A stretch of DNA of 64,000 nucleotides from Maribacter polysiphoniae (GCF_003148665.1 NZ_QGGQ01000004.1:248001-312000); one strand, 5' to 3'; numbered from the stretch's first letter, positions 52,582 through 62,142 are shown. Translations and numbers: made by a program. The notes: generated by a model from the sequence alone, not told the origin.

Positions 52582-52908
52582 TTAATCGTTTTCAAGGTAT
52601 TTCTTAATCTGTTCTTCTTCCCAAATCTTAAGAATGTTCGCTTTGAACACAAACAACCTTAACCCTATCACAACAAGCACTAATCCCCAAATAATAGGTA
52701 TTAAGAGCATATTCCATTCCATCCACTGTAATATATTTTCATCTTCAACACCTTTTTCAATGAATATTTTCAAAACCAGCCCTTTAAAAAGCAATATCAA
52801 AATCGTAATCATTGCGAATTTTATCAAGTGGAAATAAAAATCTTTAATTTGGTCAACCCTTTTTTTTGCTTTGATGTACTTTCCTATTTCTTTCTGTTCA
52901 TTCTCCAT
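52582..52908 (-). CDS. 2TM domain protein (divergent copy)
   Basis: 108 residues: a short basic N-terminal helix (IGKYIKAKKRVDQIKDFYFH), two hydrophobic helices (~28-47 and ~67-90), and a cytoplasmic tail IWEEEQIKKYLEND. The pattern is that of the 2TM family (PF13239-like). Its start overlaps the stop of the upstream copy by one base (TAATG), pointing to coupled translation. The usual N-P-hydrophobic-G-K/R motif of the family is missing here, making it the most diverged of the four copies. Function unknown; the operon suggests a role in signalling by the LytS-type kinase. Confidence 0.82.
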   Translation of the reverse strand: MENEQKEIGKYIKAKKRVDQIKDFYFHLIKFAMITILILLFKGLVLKIFIEKGVEDENILQWMEWNMLLIPIIWGLVLVVIGLRLFVFKANILKIWEEEQIKKYLEND

Positions 52909-53246
52909 TACCTGTACTTTTTACTTTCTTTTATATCCTTGTCCATATATTTCTGAATCTGTCTTTTTTCCCAATCCTTCCCGAAAAAAGGATTATACGA
53001 AAAGACCTTCACCCCATGAAAAAACAGACCAATACCCCAGAACAACCACACAGCAAAGGTGCCGAAATCCCAAAATGCCTCACTAAAACCCTCTCCGTCC
53101 CCCAAATTACGAACCACCTTCATGATAGAAATAAAGGTATTCACCATAATATAAACAGCAAAATGAATATAAAATCCCTTGAGTTCCTCTACCCGTTTCT
53201 TGACACGGTCTAACTTTCCATTATCCTTTTTATCCATTATTTCCAT
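52908..53246 (-). CDS. 2TM domain protein
   Basis: 112 residues: N-terminal helix (LDRVKKRVEELKGFYIHFAVY), two membrane helices with an acidic loop between them (VRNLGDGEGFSEAFWDFGT), and the tail SYNPFFGKDWEKRQIQKYM. This tail is nearly the same as in the next copy and in the kinase C-terminus. The start overlaps the preceding copy by ten bases. Probably an inner-membrane protein co-produced in stoichiometric amounts with the others. Confidence 0.87.
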   Translation of the reverse strand: MEIMDKKDNGKLDRVKKRVEELKGFYIHFAVYIMVNTFISIMKVVRNLGDGEGFSEAFWDFGTFAVWLFWGIGLFFHGVKVFSYNPFFGKDWEKRQIQKYMDKDIKESKKYR

Positions 53247-53539
53247 CTTTGCTGTTTTTCATCCTCTTGCATATACTCCTTTATTTTTCGTTCCTCCCAG
53301 TCCCTTCCAAAGAACGGACTTAAACTGAATGTCTTAATGGCCTGGAAGACCAAACCAATACCCCATCCAAAGGCTGCCCAAAGAAACCAAGGATACCGCC
53401 ATTCATCTGTCCAATAATTTATCCCTGCCAAAAGACCAATAAAAAATATATACGATAACAAACTGGTATAAAACTTTTTAATAGCCTCTACTTTATCCTT
53501 TGCTCTAAAATACTTGTTGTCTTTTTCTGAAGTCTCCAT
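53237..53539 (-). CDS. 2TM domain protein
   Basis: 100 residues: N-terminal helix (YFRAKDKVEAIKKFYTSLLSY), two membrane helices with Trp-rich ends (NYWTDEWRYPWFLWAAFGWG), and the tail LSPFFGRDWEERKIKEYM. It follows the kinase gene after 112 bases and overlaps the next copy. The opening METSEKDNKYFRAKDKVE resembles the point in the kinase where its own 2TM domain begins (METQQTYIDDKRYEKAKE). Confidence 0.87.
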   Translation of the reverse strand: METSEKDNKYFRAKDKVEAIKKFYTSLLSYIFFIGLLAGINYWTDEWRYPWFLWAAFGWGIGLVFQAIKTFSLSPFFGRDWEERKIKEYMQEDEKQQRWK

Positions 53540-53651
53540 GTGTTGTTGGTTTATTGAATCATACTTTATTACTAACCCAAAAGTAAAGCGATCACAACTC
53601 CTTTATAAATGAATCTTACCCACTTGTTATTTTTAGGGGATGGATTGTCAT

Positions 53652-54989
53652 TTAGAAGTTTTCATCATCCATATACTTCCTTATCTTTCGTTCTTCCCAT
53701 GATTTTCCCCACAAGGGATTATACCCAAAAACCTCCATACCATGAACAATCACCCCAAACCCCCAACCGATGGTTGGAAAAATAATCCATGGGAAACTGG
53801 TCGTATTATAGTTCAATATGGCCAAACACGGAATCACAATACAATAAGCCATAAGGTTGCCATAAAATCCCTTAAGCCGCTCTACGTGTTCCTTAGCCTT
53901 TTCATAACGTTTGTCATCTATATAAGTTTGTTGTGTCTCCATGATTGTTACCTGTTTTGTCAACATTGGCAATTTCACCCTGAATTCGTTGGGCGATTTG
54001 GTTATTTCCACTTGCCTGTTGGTTAATATATCGTAGCGTTGTTGAATATTACGCAGCCCCACCCCACTACTCTTCTTTACCACCTGTTTTTCCTGTATAT
54101 TATTATCGACCACCAGCATATCCCCCTCCTCATACACCTTGATATGCAAGGGTCTTGCAGAGGTGACCACATTGTGCTTTACCGCATTCTCGAGCAACAA
54201 CTGCAGGGACAGGGGCACTATTTTGGCTTCCGGGTTACTACTGTTGTCGGGTATATCGAAATGAATACTATCCTCAAACCGCATCTTCAAAAGCTTTACG
54301 TAGGTTTTGGCAAATTGAAATTCCTCATCCACGGACACCAGGTCCTTATTCTTCTGCTCCAACACATACCGATACACCTTGGAAAGTGAGGTAGTGAATT
54401 TCTGCGCCTGATCGGGGTCTTCCTCAATTAAACTGGTCAGTACATTTAAACTATTGAAAAGGAAATGTGGGTCTAATTGGTTTTTAAGGGCATCGAATTT
54501 AGCCGAGGCCGTACCTGCAATTATTTTTTGCTCTTTAACCTTGTTTTCCTGCCGATATTTATAATACCATACCGCATAGAACATAAGTGAGATACATATC
54601 GCAATGATCAACGACAACTGATAATACCCCAGATTCTCATTGGCAAGGAACTCCATTAAGGGCTTCTTTTCCAATACCACAACAAGAACAATACGGGAAA
54701 GGAAAATTCCAAGAATTGAAACCAGGATATTTCCTGTAATCCCTATGGCAAATCTTTTCAAGGTGAACAGGTCATGTTTATAGACTGTAACAAGATGTTC
54801 AATCCAATACGCATTTACCATGTACAGGATCAAAGCGAATATCATGTTTTTATAATATTCGGTCCAAGCGATTTGATAATCAAAACCTTCATCGAACCTG
54901 CCCGTGAAAAAATAAATGGCAAGAAAAATGAAATAGATCACAGTGCCTATTACGATTGCCTTTATAAAATGATTATAAAATCGTGTCAT
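53652..54989 (-). CDS. LytS-type sensor histidine kinase with C-terminal 2TM domain
   Basis: 445 residues. Four hydrophobic helices span residues ~10-145, followed by a His-kinase domain of the LytS type: phospho-acceptor His175 in LDPHFLFNSLNVL, N-box SLQLLLENAVKHN, and G-box KSSGVGLRNIQQR. The kinase would naturally end near residue 345 (FRVKLPMLTKQ). An in-frame 96-residue 2TM domain follows from Met350 with the tail GYNPLWGKSWEERKIRKYM. It is 13 bp behind the TPR gene and heads the 2TM/LytTR set. It senses an unknown signal at the membrane and phosphorylates the LytTR regulator. Confidence 0.92.
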   Translation of the reverse strand: MTRFYNHFIKAIVIGTVIYFIFLAIYFFTGRFDEGFDYQIAWTEYYKNMIFALILYMVNAYWIEHLVTVYKHDLFTLKRFAIGITGNILVSILGIFLSRIVLVVVLEKKPLMEFLANENLGYYQLSLIIAICISLMFYAVWYYKYRQENKVKEQKIIAGTASAKFDALKNQLDPHFLFNSLNVLTSLIEEDPDQAQKFTTSLSKVYRYVLEQKNKDLVSVDEEFQFAKTYVKLLKMRFEDSIHFDIPDNSSNPEAKIVPLSLQLLLENAVKHNVVTSARPLHIKVYEEGDMLVVDNNIQEKQVVKKSSGVGLRNIQQRYDILTNRQVEITKSPNEFRVKLPMLTKQVTIMETQQTYIDDKRYEKAKEHVERLKGFYGNLMAYCIVIPCLAILNYNTTSFPWIIFPTIGWGFGVIVHGMEVFGYNPLWGKSWEERKIRKYMDDENF

Positions 54990-55002
54990 TGATTACTTGT
55001 TC

Positions 55003-55623
55003 TTATTTACAGTTCTTGACTATTTCTTCCGCCCTGTCTTTTCCCCAATTGGGATGAAAGGCCGACTCTGGCTTAAATTTAGCAAAAAGTTCCAAAGCAC
55101 GTTCAACATCTTTACAGAATGGAGCGGTATCCTGTCCAAAGTACCGGGCGGACCCCATATCCCATTCAGCCTTTGAAAACACAACCCTTGGGTTTTCCGG
55201 GGCCAATTCCAGTGCCTTTTGGTACAGTGCTACCACTTTACCCGAAAGCGTCATTCCGTAGGTAGCCCCATCAAATGCGATCCAAGCCGTATAAATCATA
55301 GCCTGTTGCACCATGATTTCAGGATTATTGGGGGATATGGCCTTTGCCAGGTCGATAAACTCTTGGGCCTTGCCCAATTGCTGGGTGACTTTCCCCTCGT
55401 CCTGTTCCCCAAAAGAGGCCACGGTGTTCACTTGCGCCCCATAATAAGACGGAAGCCAATTATCCGGTTCTGCCATTGAGATTCTATCAAACAGGTTGGA
55501 AGCCTCCAATATATCCCCATTGCCCCAGTACTCAAATGCCTTTTGCATTCCTGAGGTGAATTTATCCTGTGCCGAAACCATTGTTGCCATACACAACAAG
55601 ACCAATGTAACTGTTTTCTTCAT
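55003..55623 (-). CDS. Secreted TPR-like protein
   Basis: 206 residues from ATG 55621-55623 (MKKTVTLVLLCMATMVSAQ, cleavable signal); an in-frame ATG 14 codons earlier would precede the signal with polar residues. The mature protein has helical pairs like tetratricopeptide repeats (ALELAPENPRVVFSKAEWDMG and AKAISPNNPEIMVQQAMIY). Periplasmic or envelope location. It lies 13 bp upstream of the kinase gene and is likely first in the same transcript, so it could be the signal-binding or accessory part of the system. A 7-of-8 match to the -7 box lies upstream (minus strand, 55652-55659). Confidence 0.8.
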   Translation of the reverse strand: MKKTVTLVLLCMATMVSAQDKFTSGMQKAFEYWGNGDILEASNLFDRISMAEPDNWLPSYYGAQVNTVASFGEQDEGKVTQQLGKAQEFIDLAKAISPNNPEIMVQQAMIYTAWIAFDGATYGMTLSGKVVALYQKALELAPENPRVVFSKAEWDMGSARYFGQDTAPFCKDVERALELFAKFKPESAFHPNWGKDRAEEIVKNCK

Positions 55624-55955
55624 GATTATTTGTTTTATGGATTGTATGGGCCAAAATTGAAACAACCCCAGAACTTATGACAAAATGAATTACCGAACTG
55701 TTTAAATTCCATACTGGATTGTCAATTAAATCCACAATTGGCCTGTGCCGCTTTATTATTTCATGAATCACCTATCGAACAAACAGTTTTTAAGGCATCA
55801 ATACCCTAACCTGTTAAAATCACACACCATTTTTATTATACCATCAACAAAACATTACCTTAAATCACTGAAATTTAAGCGCTTATGGTCATTTCACGGA
55901 TTTAACTCTTTTTAATAACTAATCCACTACCTTTGCCGCTTATTCTTCACAATAC
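55624..55955. other. Divergent promoter region between the TPR and rhlE genes
   Basis: The 332-bp spacer holds the -7 box of rhlE (55928-55935) and a near match for the TPR/kinase operon on the minus strand (CAATTTTG, plus coordinates 55652-55659). No gene or other structure is seen. Confidence 0.5.
55928..55935 (+). promoter_or_regulatory. -7 promoter element TACCTTTG of rhlE
   Basis: Exact TAnnTTTG match 20 bases before the rhlE ATG, giving a short leader. It is the same octamer as in front of the RNA methyltransferase gene at 754. Confidence 0.6.
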
Positions 55956-57254
55956 ATGACATTCAAAGATTTAGGCATTATAGAACCCATCCTTAAGGCC
56001 CTTGGGCAAGAAGGTTATACCAATCCCACACCCATTCAAGAACAGTCCATTCCCATTTTATTGAATGGCAAGGACCTATTGGGTGTTGCCCAGACGGGCA
56101 CAGGCAAAACCGCAGCCTTTGCGGTACCGATCATTCAACAGATATACAACAACCAACCCGAACAGGGACGCAATCGAAAGATCAAGGCATTGGTGGTTAC
56201 CCCAACCCGTGAGTTGGCCATTCAAATCGGGGAAAGTTTTACGGCGTATGGCAAATTCACCGGAATTAAGAATACTGTTATTTTCGGCGGTGTAAAACAA
56301 GGAAAACAGGTGCAGGCCTTAAGAAACGGAATTGATGTTTTGATTGCCACACCAGGGCGTTTATTGGACCTTATGAACCAAGGGTTCATCTCGCTTAGGG
56401 ATATTGAATATGTGGTATTGGATGAAGCCGACCATATGTTGGATATGGGGTTTATCCACGACATCAAGAAAATCATAGCCAAGCTTCCTTCCAAAAGACA
56501 ATCGCTGTTTTTCTCAGCCACGATGCCCAAGGATATCGTTGAACTATCACGTAAGATACTCGGTGATTTTGAAAGGGTCACCGTAAAACCGGAACAAGCC
56601 ACAGCGGAAAAAGTAGAACAAGTCGTCTATTTTGTAAGCAAGGGAGACAAGGTAAACCTCTTGGTTCACTTATTAGAGGAACAACCCAATAGTTCCGTAT
56701 TGGTTTTTTCACGAACCAAACACGGGGCAAATAAAATCGTCAAAAAATTAGCCCAGGCGGAAATCCGCTCAGCCGCTATTCACGGAAACAAATCACAAAC
56801 CGCCAGACAAAATGCCCTGAATGATTTTAAAGATGGGAAGCTTGGTGTACTCATAGCAACGGACATTGCCGCTAGAGGCATCGATGTAGACGGACTATCC
56901 CTGGTTATAAACTTTGATTTACCCAATGTTCCCGAAACCTATGTACACCGAATCGGTAGAACGGGAAGGGCCAATGCCAGTGGAATCGCGGTTTCCTTTT
57001 GCGATAGGGAGGAACGCCCCTATTTGAGGGATATTGAAAAACTGATCAACCTGAAGGTTCCCAAAATAACCGAGCACCCTTTTCACGAGGAAGTTGCGGA
57101 AGGATCCCCCATCAAAAAGAGCCGAAATACACAACGGCCAAAAAATCCCAGTCAAAATCGGAATCGGAATCAATCCAGAAACTCGAATTACAAAGGCAAA
57201 AGCAGCGGGAATAGAAATAATAACGATAGGAACAAATCCCGGGGAAGGGATTAG
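55956..57254 (+). CDS. rhlE: DEAD-box RNA helicase, RhlE type
   Basis: 432 residues. All helicase motifs are present: Q-motif ([10 protein letters not shown]), Walker A AQTGTGKT (~44-51), [63 protein letters not shown]. The C-terminal ~65 residues are basic and Asn/Arg/Ser-rich ([15 protein letters not shown]), an unstructured RNA-binding tail. It unwinds short RNA duplexes in ribosome assembly or cold response. It is convergent with the second LytTR regulator gene, 38 bp away. Confidence 0.94.
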   Translation: MTFKDLGIIEPILKALGQEGYTNPTPIQEQSIPILLNGKDLLGVAQTGTGKTAAFAVPIIQQIYNNQPEQGRNRKIKALVVTPTRELAIQIGESFTAYGKFTGIKNTVIFGGVKQGKQVQALRNGIDVLIATPGRLLDLMNQGFISLRDIEYVVLDEADHMLDMGFIHDIKKIIAKLPSKRQSLFFSATMPKDIVELSRKILGDFERVTVKPEQATAEKVEQVVYFVSKGDKVNLLVHLLEEQPNSSVLVFSRTKHGANKIVKKLAQAEIRSAAIHGNKSQTARQNALNDFKDGKLGVLIATDIAARGIDVDGLSLVINFDLPNVPETYVHRIGRTGRANASGIAVSFCDREERPYLRDIEKLINLKVPKITEHPFHEEVAEGSPIKKSRNTQRPKNPSQNRNRNQSRNSNYKGKSSGNRNNNDRNKSRGRD

Positions 57255-57292
57255 ACACCCCAATACATCCAACAGCACCAGTTGACCACAGC

Positions 57293-58027
57293 TTAAATCG
57301 TCTGTAAACGGCTTAACAAAGCCCCTCTGTGCATTTTTGCAATAGGAATGACCTTTCTATCGATTTCAAGATGACCTTCCGCCACAACGTCTAATTTGGA
57401 AATATTTACGATGTACGACCTGTGCACACGCAAAAAACCGTGCTTGGGCAATCGTTCTTCCATGGTTTTCAAGGTTGTTGCCAACAAATATGTGCTTGAC
57501 ACCGTAATGATCTTACAATAATTTCTGTCGGCCTCAATATAGAGCATATCAGCCAACAACAACTTTACCATATTGCCCTTGTGACGAATAAAGATGCGAT
57601 CTTCCAAAACTTTCAAAGTTGAATTTTCGACTTGGGTCTTCCCCCCTTTCAAATCTATCTGTTGAACTACAAGTTCAAATGTTCGTCGCAATTGAATGAT
57701 ATTTAAAGGTTTGGGGATAAACGCAAATGGATGGGTCTTCTTGGCCCTATTGAATGAGGCCTCATCGGTATTGGCCGTGAGGTAAATAATGGGAATATTC
57801 AAAATACTGTTAATATGGGTGGCCGTTGCTATACCATCGAGCTTTCCTTTTAGATGAATATCCATTAGAATGATATCCGGATTATTTTCCTGGACATGGA
57901 GAATAGCCTCTTCACCCCGGGTCTCTATACCCGTAACCTCAAAACCTAGATTGGTCAATTGGAGGCTGATGTTGGCCGCAATGATCATATCGTCCTCAAC
58001 CACCAATACCTTTACTTTATTTTCCAT
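57293..58027 (-). CDS. LytTR-family response regulator (second)
   Basis: 244 residues. Receiver: Glu11-Asp12-Asp13, phospho-acceptor Asp56 (IILMDIHLKG), Lys in AFIPKPLNII. The C-terminal LytTR domain (~140-244) shows RIFIRHKGNMVKLLLADMLYIEADRNYCKI and HGFLRVHRSYIVNISKLD. Its start is 2 bases after the kinase stop, so the two are translated together. It probably controls genes not in this set; the neighbouring SnoaL-like cluster is a candidate by position only. Confidence 0.93.
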   Translation of the reverse strand: MENKVKVLVVEDDMIIAANISLQLTNLGFEVTGIETRGEEAILHVQENNPDIILMDIHLKGKLDGIATATHINSILNIPIIYLTANTDEASFNRAKKTHPFAFIPKPLNIIQLRRTFELVVQQIDLKGGKTQVENSTLKVLEDRIFIRHKGNMVKLLLADMLYIEADRNYCKIITVSSTYLLATTLKTMEERLPKHGFLRVHRSYIVNISKLDVVAEGHLEIDRKVIPIAKMHRGALLSRLQTI

Positions 58028-58029
58028 TG

Positions 58030-59991
58030 CTATGCTGCTTTATTATATTGGAATTCAAAGGAAACCGCTGTCCCGTTTTCCACAACCAAATGCATTTCTC
58101 CATCAAGCTGTCTGGTTAACAATTTAACCAGTTTAGTACCAAAACCGGTTCCTGTTTCATTTTCGTTTACAGTGGCACCAATACCATTATCCGTTACATT
58201 CAGGAATAATTGGTTGCCAGTTTTGCGCAATGCGATAACAACGCTTCCTGATGATTGTTCCGGAAAGGCATATTTCATCGAATTCGTCAAAAGTTCATTT
58301 ACAATAAGACCAATCGGAATCGCAGTATCAACATCAAGTTCCACCTCCTCCATATCCAAAAGCACCTCAACCCTACTTTGAACACCGAAAACATTGACGA
58401 TATAATTCGATAAATTAAAAAAATAGGATTTCATTTCTATCGACGATAAACTATTCTCCTGATATAATTTTTGATGTACCATGCTCATACTCTGAATTCT
58501 ATGCTGACTGTTTTCCATGGCATCCACAATCTTTTTGTCACTGATTTCAGCGGATTGCAAGGTTAAAAGGCTAGAAACGATCTCGAGGTTGTTCTTTACC
58601 CTATGATGGATTTCCTTCAGTAAAAACTCTTTCTCCTGGTTTTGTTTTTCGAGCATTTTATTCTTTTTCCTATTGTTCTTCATAGCCTTAAAAAGCAGTA
58701 CCAAATAAAGTAACAGAAGAAATAGAAAGGCCATGATCAAGGTCTGCCTTAGTTGTTGTTTTGTGATTCGGGTTTGCTGAAGTTGAATGGTATTCTCTTT
58801 TTGGGCAACATCGTATTCCGTTCTAAGTAGTGATATTCTTTGATCGGCCTCAGCGGTAAAAACCTTATCTTTTAAATCATCATATACAGCGAAGGCCTGA
58901 TAAGCTTCTTGATAATTATGGTTGCCTGCATAAGCCTTACCCAAGGTTTCATAGGCCTGACTTAAAAAATACCCATCCCCAAAATCCTCGGTCGCAATAG
59001 CGATGCTCTTATTCAGACTTTCTATGGCTGAGATATACATTCCTTGTATATTCTGCAATTTCCCGATAGCCAACCAGGATCGCATCAACATAAAACCATT
59101 ATCCAACAATTCGGCATATTTCAATGCATTCCCCGCAGCTTCTGTCGCTTTCCCAAACTCGTTCAAATAGCTGTAAAGATCCACTTTGGATATATACACG
59201 TCGCTAAGATTATTGTAAAAACCATACCGCTCCCCTATAGCAATCGAATGATCGTAATAGTTCATGGCTTTTTCATATTCTTTCAATCTTAGATAGTTGT
59301 TGCCCACCACGTAGAGGGTAAAGTCGTAGTCCAAGTCATTAACACCCCGTTCCTCAAAAATAGCTACCGATTTTAAACCGTATTCCAAGCCCGACTCAAA
59401 TCTGGATTGCTTCCAAAATAAATTACTTAAATCACTGTATGCTAAAGCTATAGCCTTCTTGTCTTTATGTTCTTCTCCAAGTTGCAAAGCCAGTAATGCA
59501 TAATCGGCAGCCCGGTCTAACTGCCCCTTACGTTCGTAAACATATCCCATTTGGGTATACAGAAAAGGAAGGTCATTTTCATTGACTTTCCCCTTGGCTT
59601 GGGATAAGATGGTGAGGGCACTGTCCAAGGCTTCCATTCGCAACAAAACTGCGGCTTGGGTAATCTGAAACCTCCCCTCCCACAATGTGTTCTCCTTTTT
59701 TGAGGCCATATCCAATCCCTTTAGCGTAAAATACATGGATCGGTTCAAATTACGGGTATGCCAATAGTAGGCAAGATCATTGAGTATGGAAAACTTAAGG
59801 GTGTCCGACTTGGCCAATGGATAAGACGTTTCCAAGGTATCCAAATAAGAAGCGCCAAAATTATCGGTATCGACAAACACCTTTTTGTAGGGTTTTTCGC
59901 GATCAAAGTCCACTATTTGGGAAACACCAAGAAAACCATTCAAAAGTATAATGGTCAGTGGAACGACAGTAGTCAAGAAGCGCAGTCTCAT
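58030..59991 (-). CDS. TPR-containing sensor histidine kinase (HisKA_2 type)
   Basis: 653 residues: an N-terminal signal/anchor (MRLRFLTTVVPLTIILLNGFL), a periplasmic TPR array of about seven repeats (~60-390), a coiled stretch and one membrane helix (QTLIMAFLFLLLLYLVLLF, ~418-436). The HisKA_2 domain follows, with EIHHRVKNNLEIV (His462/His463) and an ATPase domain with NELLTNSMKYAF and GIGATVNENETGTGFGTKLV. The build is that of Bacteroidota hybrid-free TPR kinases that pair with LytTR regulators. Signal unknown, possibly a protein partner bound by the TPRs. Confidence 0.93.
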   Translation of the reverse strand: MRLRFLTTVVPLTIILLNGFLGVSQIVDFDREKPYKKVFVDTDNFGASYLDTLETSYPLAKSDTLKFSILNDLAYYWHTRNLNRSMYFTLKGLDMASKKENTLWEGRFQITQAAVLLRMEALDSALTILSQAKGKVNENDLPFLYTQMGYVYERKGQLDRAADYALLALQLGEEHKDKKAIALAYSDLSNLFWKQSRFESGLEYGLKSVAIFEERGVNDLDYDFTLYVVGNNYLRLKEYEKAMNYYDHSIAIGERYGFYNNLSDVYISKVDLYSYLNEFGKATEAAGNALKYAELLDNGFMLMRSWLAIGKLQNIQGMYISAIESLNKSIAIATEDFGDGYFLSQAYETLGKAYAGNHNYQEAYQAFAVYDDLKDKVFTAEADQRISLLRTEYDVAQKENTIQLQQTRITKQQLRQTLIMAFLFLLLLYLVLLFKAMKNNRKKNKMLEKQNQEKEFLLKEIHHRVKNNLEIVSSLLTLQSAEISDKKIVDAMENSQHRIQSMSMVHQKLYQENSLSSIEMKSYFFNLSNYIVNVFGVQSRVEVLLDMEEVELDVDTAIPIGLIVNELLTNSMKYAFPEQSSGSVVIALRKTGNQLFLNVTDNGIGATVNENETGTGFGTKLVKLLTRQLDGEMHLVVENGTAVSFEFQYNKAA

Positions 59992-60200
59992 TTCTCGAAT
60001 TTTTTCACCGGGGGAAATGAGTATTGTTAAATATACAACTTTTTACAAAGGAATGCTCGATAACAAACCATAGGGTTTCGGACAGTTTTTAACGCGCCCC
60101 ATCCTAAAATCCTTTTAGAATAAGGTTATAATGTATTCCTTGGTCCTATAAAATTTTTACTTGTGGTGCCATACGGTCAACACCATTAACATTCAGGATC

Positions 60201-60719
60201 ATGGGAAGAAGGGGAGTAATATTGGTCATTATCGTATTCTTAGGAATTACCTGTAAGGAGAATAATCATCACAAAAAGGAAATTGAACTTGAAAACGCGA
60301 TTACAAAAAACTTCGGAAGTTTTATAACGAATGCCTGGAATCATAAAAACATGGATAGCCTAAGATCTATAACCGTAGAAAACTATAGTCGCCGACTCAA
60401 CGGAATAATGGTAGCGGAAAACCATAATGAACTTGAGGCCAATATGAACATTTATTTTAACGGGTTTCCCGATCTAAAGGTTTCCATTAAAAAAACCATT
60501 ATCAAGGACAACCATTTATATACCAGCTGGACTTTCAAAGGCACCAACACAGGGACGTTCGGCGAATCCGCTGCCACAGGTAAAAGAATAGCGGTAAACG
60601 GATTCTCTGAGGTCACTTTCAATGATGAGGGCAAATTGGTCAAAGAGGACATCTATTATAACGAACTATCGCTTTTACAACAAATGGGGTATTCCTTGGT
60701 GCCCCCAATCGTTGAATGA
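60201..60719 (+). CDS. SnoaL-like (ester cyclase type) lipoprotein
   Basis: 172 residues with lipobox FLGITC (Cys18) and a His/Lys-rich tether. The body is an NTF2/SnoaL cone: NHKNMDSLRSITVENYS, then YFNGFPDLKVSIKKTII, and the cyclase signature YTSWTFKGTNTGTFGE with ATGKRIAVNG. SnoaL proteins catalyse aldol ring closure in polyketide pathways or serve as ligand-binding cones. Lipid anchoring is unusual for a cyclase. It is paralogous to the N-terminal half of the protein at 62240. First of a same-strand set. Confidence 0.8.
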   Translation: MGRRGVILVIIVFLGITCKENNHHKKEIELENAITKNFGSFITNAWNHKNMDSLRSITVENYSRRLNGIMVAENHNELEANMNIYFNGFPDLKVSIKKTIIKDNHLYTSWTFKGTNTGTFGESAATGKRIAVNGFSEVTFNDEGKLVKEDIYYNELSLLQQMGYSLVPPIVE

Positions 60720-60782
60720 ACCATTGGAAACCATATTAAACCAGTAATCAAAGACTAAACAAACACTAAAACAAAGTATATC

Positions 60783-61547
60783 ATGAGCGCACTAAAATCA
60801 ACTGTATGGGTTACCGTAATATTATTCTTGCTTCCTTATCTGAACATTGCACAGGAAAGTAAAAACCAACTCTTCTACATCCATGAGGATCGGGTTAAAC
60901 CATCAATGATCCAAGAATATGAACAAATTTCCAAGGAATTCAAGGAAGCCTGCACCAAACACAATCTTCAAGGTCTTAGTTGGGAGGTTGCCTCAACCTC
61001 AACAGGAAGATACCTGAATATATCCCCACTAACGAACATGGCTGAACTTGACAAGAACGTTATGGCTCCCTTAGCCGAAAAAATGGGGGACGAGGCTTTT
61101 AAGGATATGTTCAAACGTTTTAATCGATGTTATGATAAACATGGGGACTATTTGGTGTACCTCAACGAAGAACTGACCTACATGCCAGAGGGCATTAGCA
61201 CCACTACAGAAGGTCAAAACTACAGAAAATGGCATTTTCTCCATGTAACACCGGATAATATCCAAGATCTTAAGGAAAAACTCAAGGAACTGAAGGCCTT
61301 ATTCACCAGAAAAGGATCTAAGGAATACTACCGTGTTTACCACAACGGATTTGGAACAATGGGAGACTACTATGTTGCCGTTCTGTCCGCGATAGACGAG
61401 GAGGACTATGCCAAAAAATCGAAAGCGAATCAGGTTTTGTTGGGGGAAGAAGGGAAAAAGGTTTTTGATGATGTTTTCAAATATGTATACAAATATGAGG
61501 TTGAATCGGGCAGCATGCACCCTGAGTTGTCTTACTCCCCAAAATAA
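60783..61547 (+). CDS. Secreted protein with two dimeric alpha+beta barrel-like repeats
   Basis: 254 residues with a signal peptide (to about residue 24, NIAQ). Two similar halves are visible: residues ~29-125 (FYIHEDRVKPSMIQEYEQIS) and ~148-250 (WHFLHVTPDNIQDLKEKLKE, then YYVAVLSAIDEEDYAKK). Each reads as beta-alpha-beta-beta-alpha like NIPSNAP/antibiotic monooxygenase-type folds. Function not known. It sits 63 bp after the SnoaL-like gene and 58 bp before the next, so co-transcription is likely. Confidence 0.6.
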   Translation: MSALKSTVWVTVILFLLPYLNIAQESKNQLFYIHEDRVKPSMIQEYEQISKEFKEACTKHNLQGLSWEVASTSTGRYLNISPLTNMAELDKNVMAPLAEKMGDEAFKDMFKRFNRCYDKHGDYLVYLNEELTYMPEGISTTTEGQNYRKWHFLHVTPDNIQDLKEKLKELKALFTRKGSKEYYRVYHNGFGTMGDYYVAVLSAIDEEDYAKKSKANQVLLGEEGKKVFDDVFKYVYKYEVESGSMHPELSYSPK

Positions 61548-61605
61548 GAACAGTACCAATGAAAAATTCAACACGATCACAACATAGTATAAAAACCATA
61601 GGGTC

Positions 61606-62142
61606 ATGAAAAAATTAAGTTTGCTTCTACTTACCGTAATTCTCGCTATAGGATGCCAGCAAAAAGGAGCTGAACGATACACGCAGAAATCGCCTGAAAT
61701 CGAAACGGTCAAGAAACTATTGGCCAATTATAATAGTCAATCGTATGATACCAGTATGTATGTTGATACCGCCAAAACCTATTATAACACCAAAGACAAT
61801 CACATGTCCCCTACCCAGACCATTGCTTTCCACAAGCAAAATGAAGCCAATTACGCGGCAAGGGGTTTTTTGGATAAGGATCAGGAATATGAAATGGTAG
61901 TAACCGATGATGGGGAAACATGGGTCAATTGCTGGGTGGATTGGGAAGCTACCTTAGCCGTGAACAATCAGAAATACGATATCCCAATCCATTTGACCTA
62001 TCAATTTATCGATGGTAAGATTGTGAGGGAATATGGATATTGGGATTCCTCGGTACTCGTGTTGGCATTTCAAGAAGCAGAGGCTCAAAAGAAAATGACC
62101 AATCAAAAAGAATCCGATGAACACGGACATTCTGAGGAATAA
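61606..62142 (+). CDS. SnoaL/NTF2-like lipoprotein
   Basis: 178 residues; lipobox LAIGC (Cys17). Cone-fold pattern: IETVKKLLANYNSQ, a long central sheet (VTDDGETWVNCWVDWEATL), IPIHLTYQFIDGKIVREYGYWD at the end, then a charged His/Glu tail. The conserved D-x-K/R-I-x-R/E-x-x-x-Y-W segment fits SnoaL-like domains. Enzymatic residues cannot be assigned. Third of the same-strand set. Confidence 0.72.
   Translation: MKKLSLLLLTVILAIGCQQKGAERYTQKSPEIETVKKLLANYNSQSYDTSMYVDTAKTYYNTKDNHMSPTQTIAFHKQNEANYAARGFLDKDQEYEMVVTDDGETWVNCWVDWEATLAVNNQKYDIPIHLTYQFIDGKIVREYGYWDSSVLVLAFQEAEAQKKMTNQKESDEHGHSEE

Noticed and set aside
53016-53213. Plus-strand frames across the 2TM genes
   Set aside because: Antisense to coding sequence with overlapping start/stop coupling and conserved tails on the minus strand.
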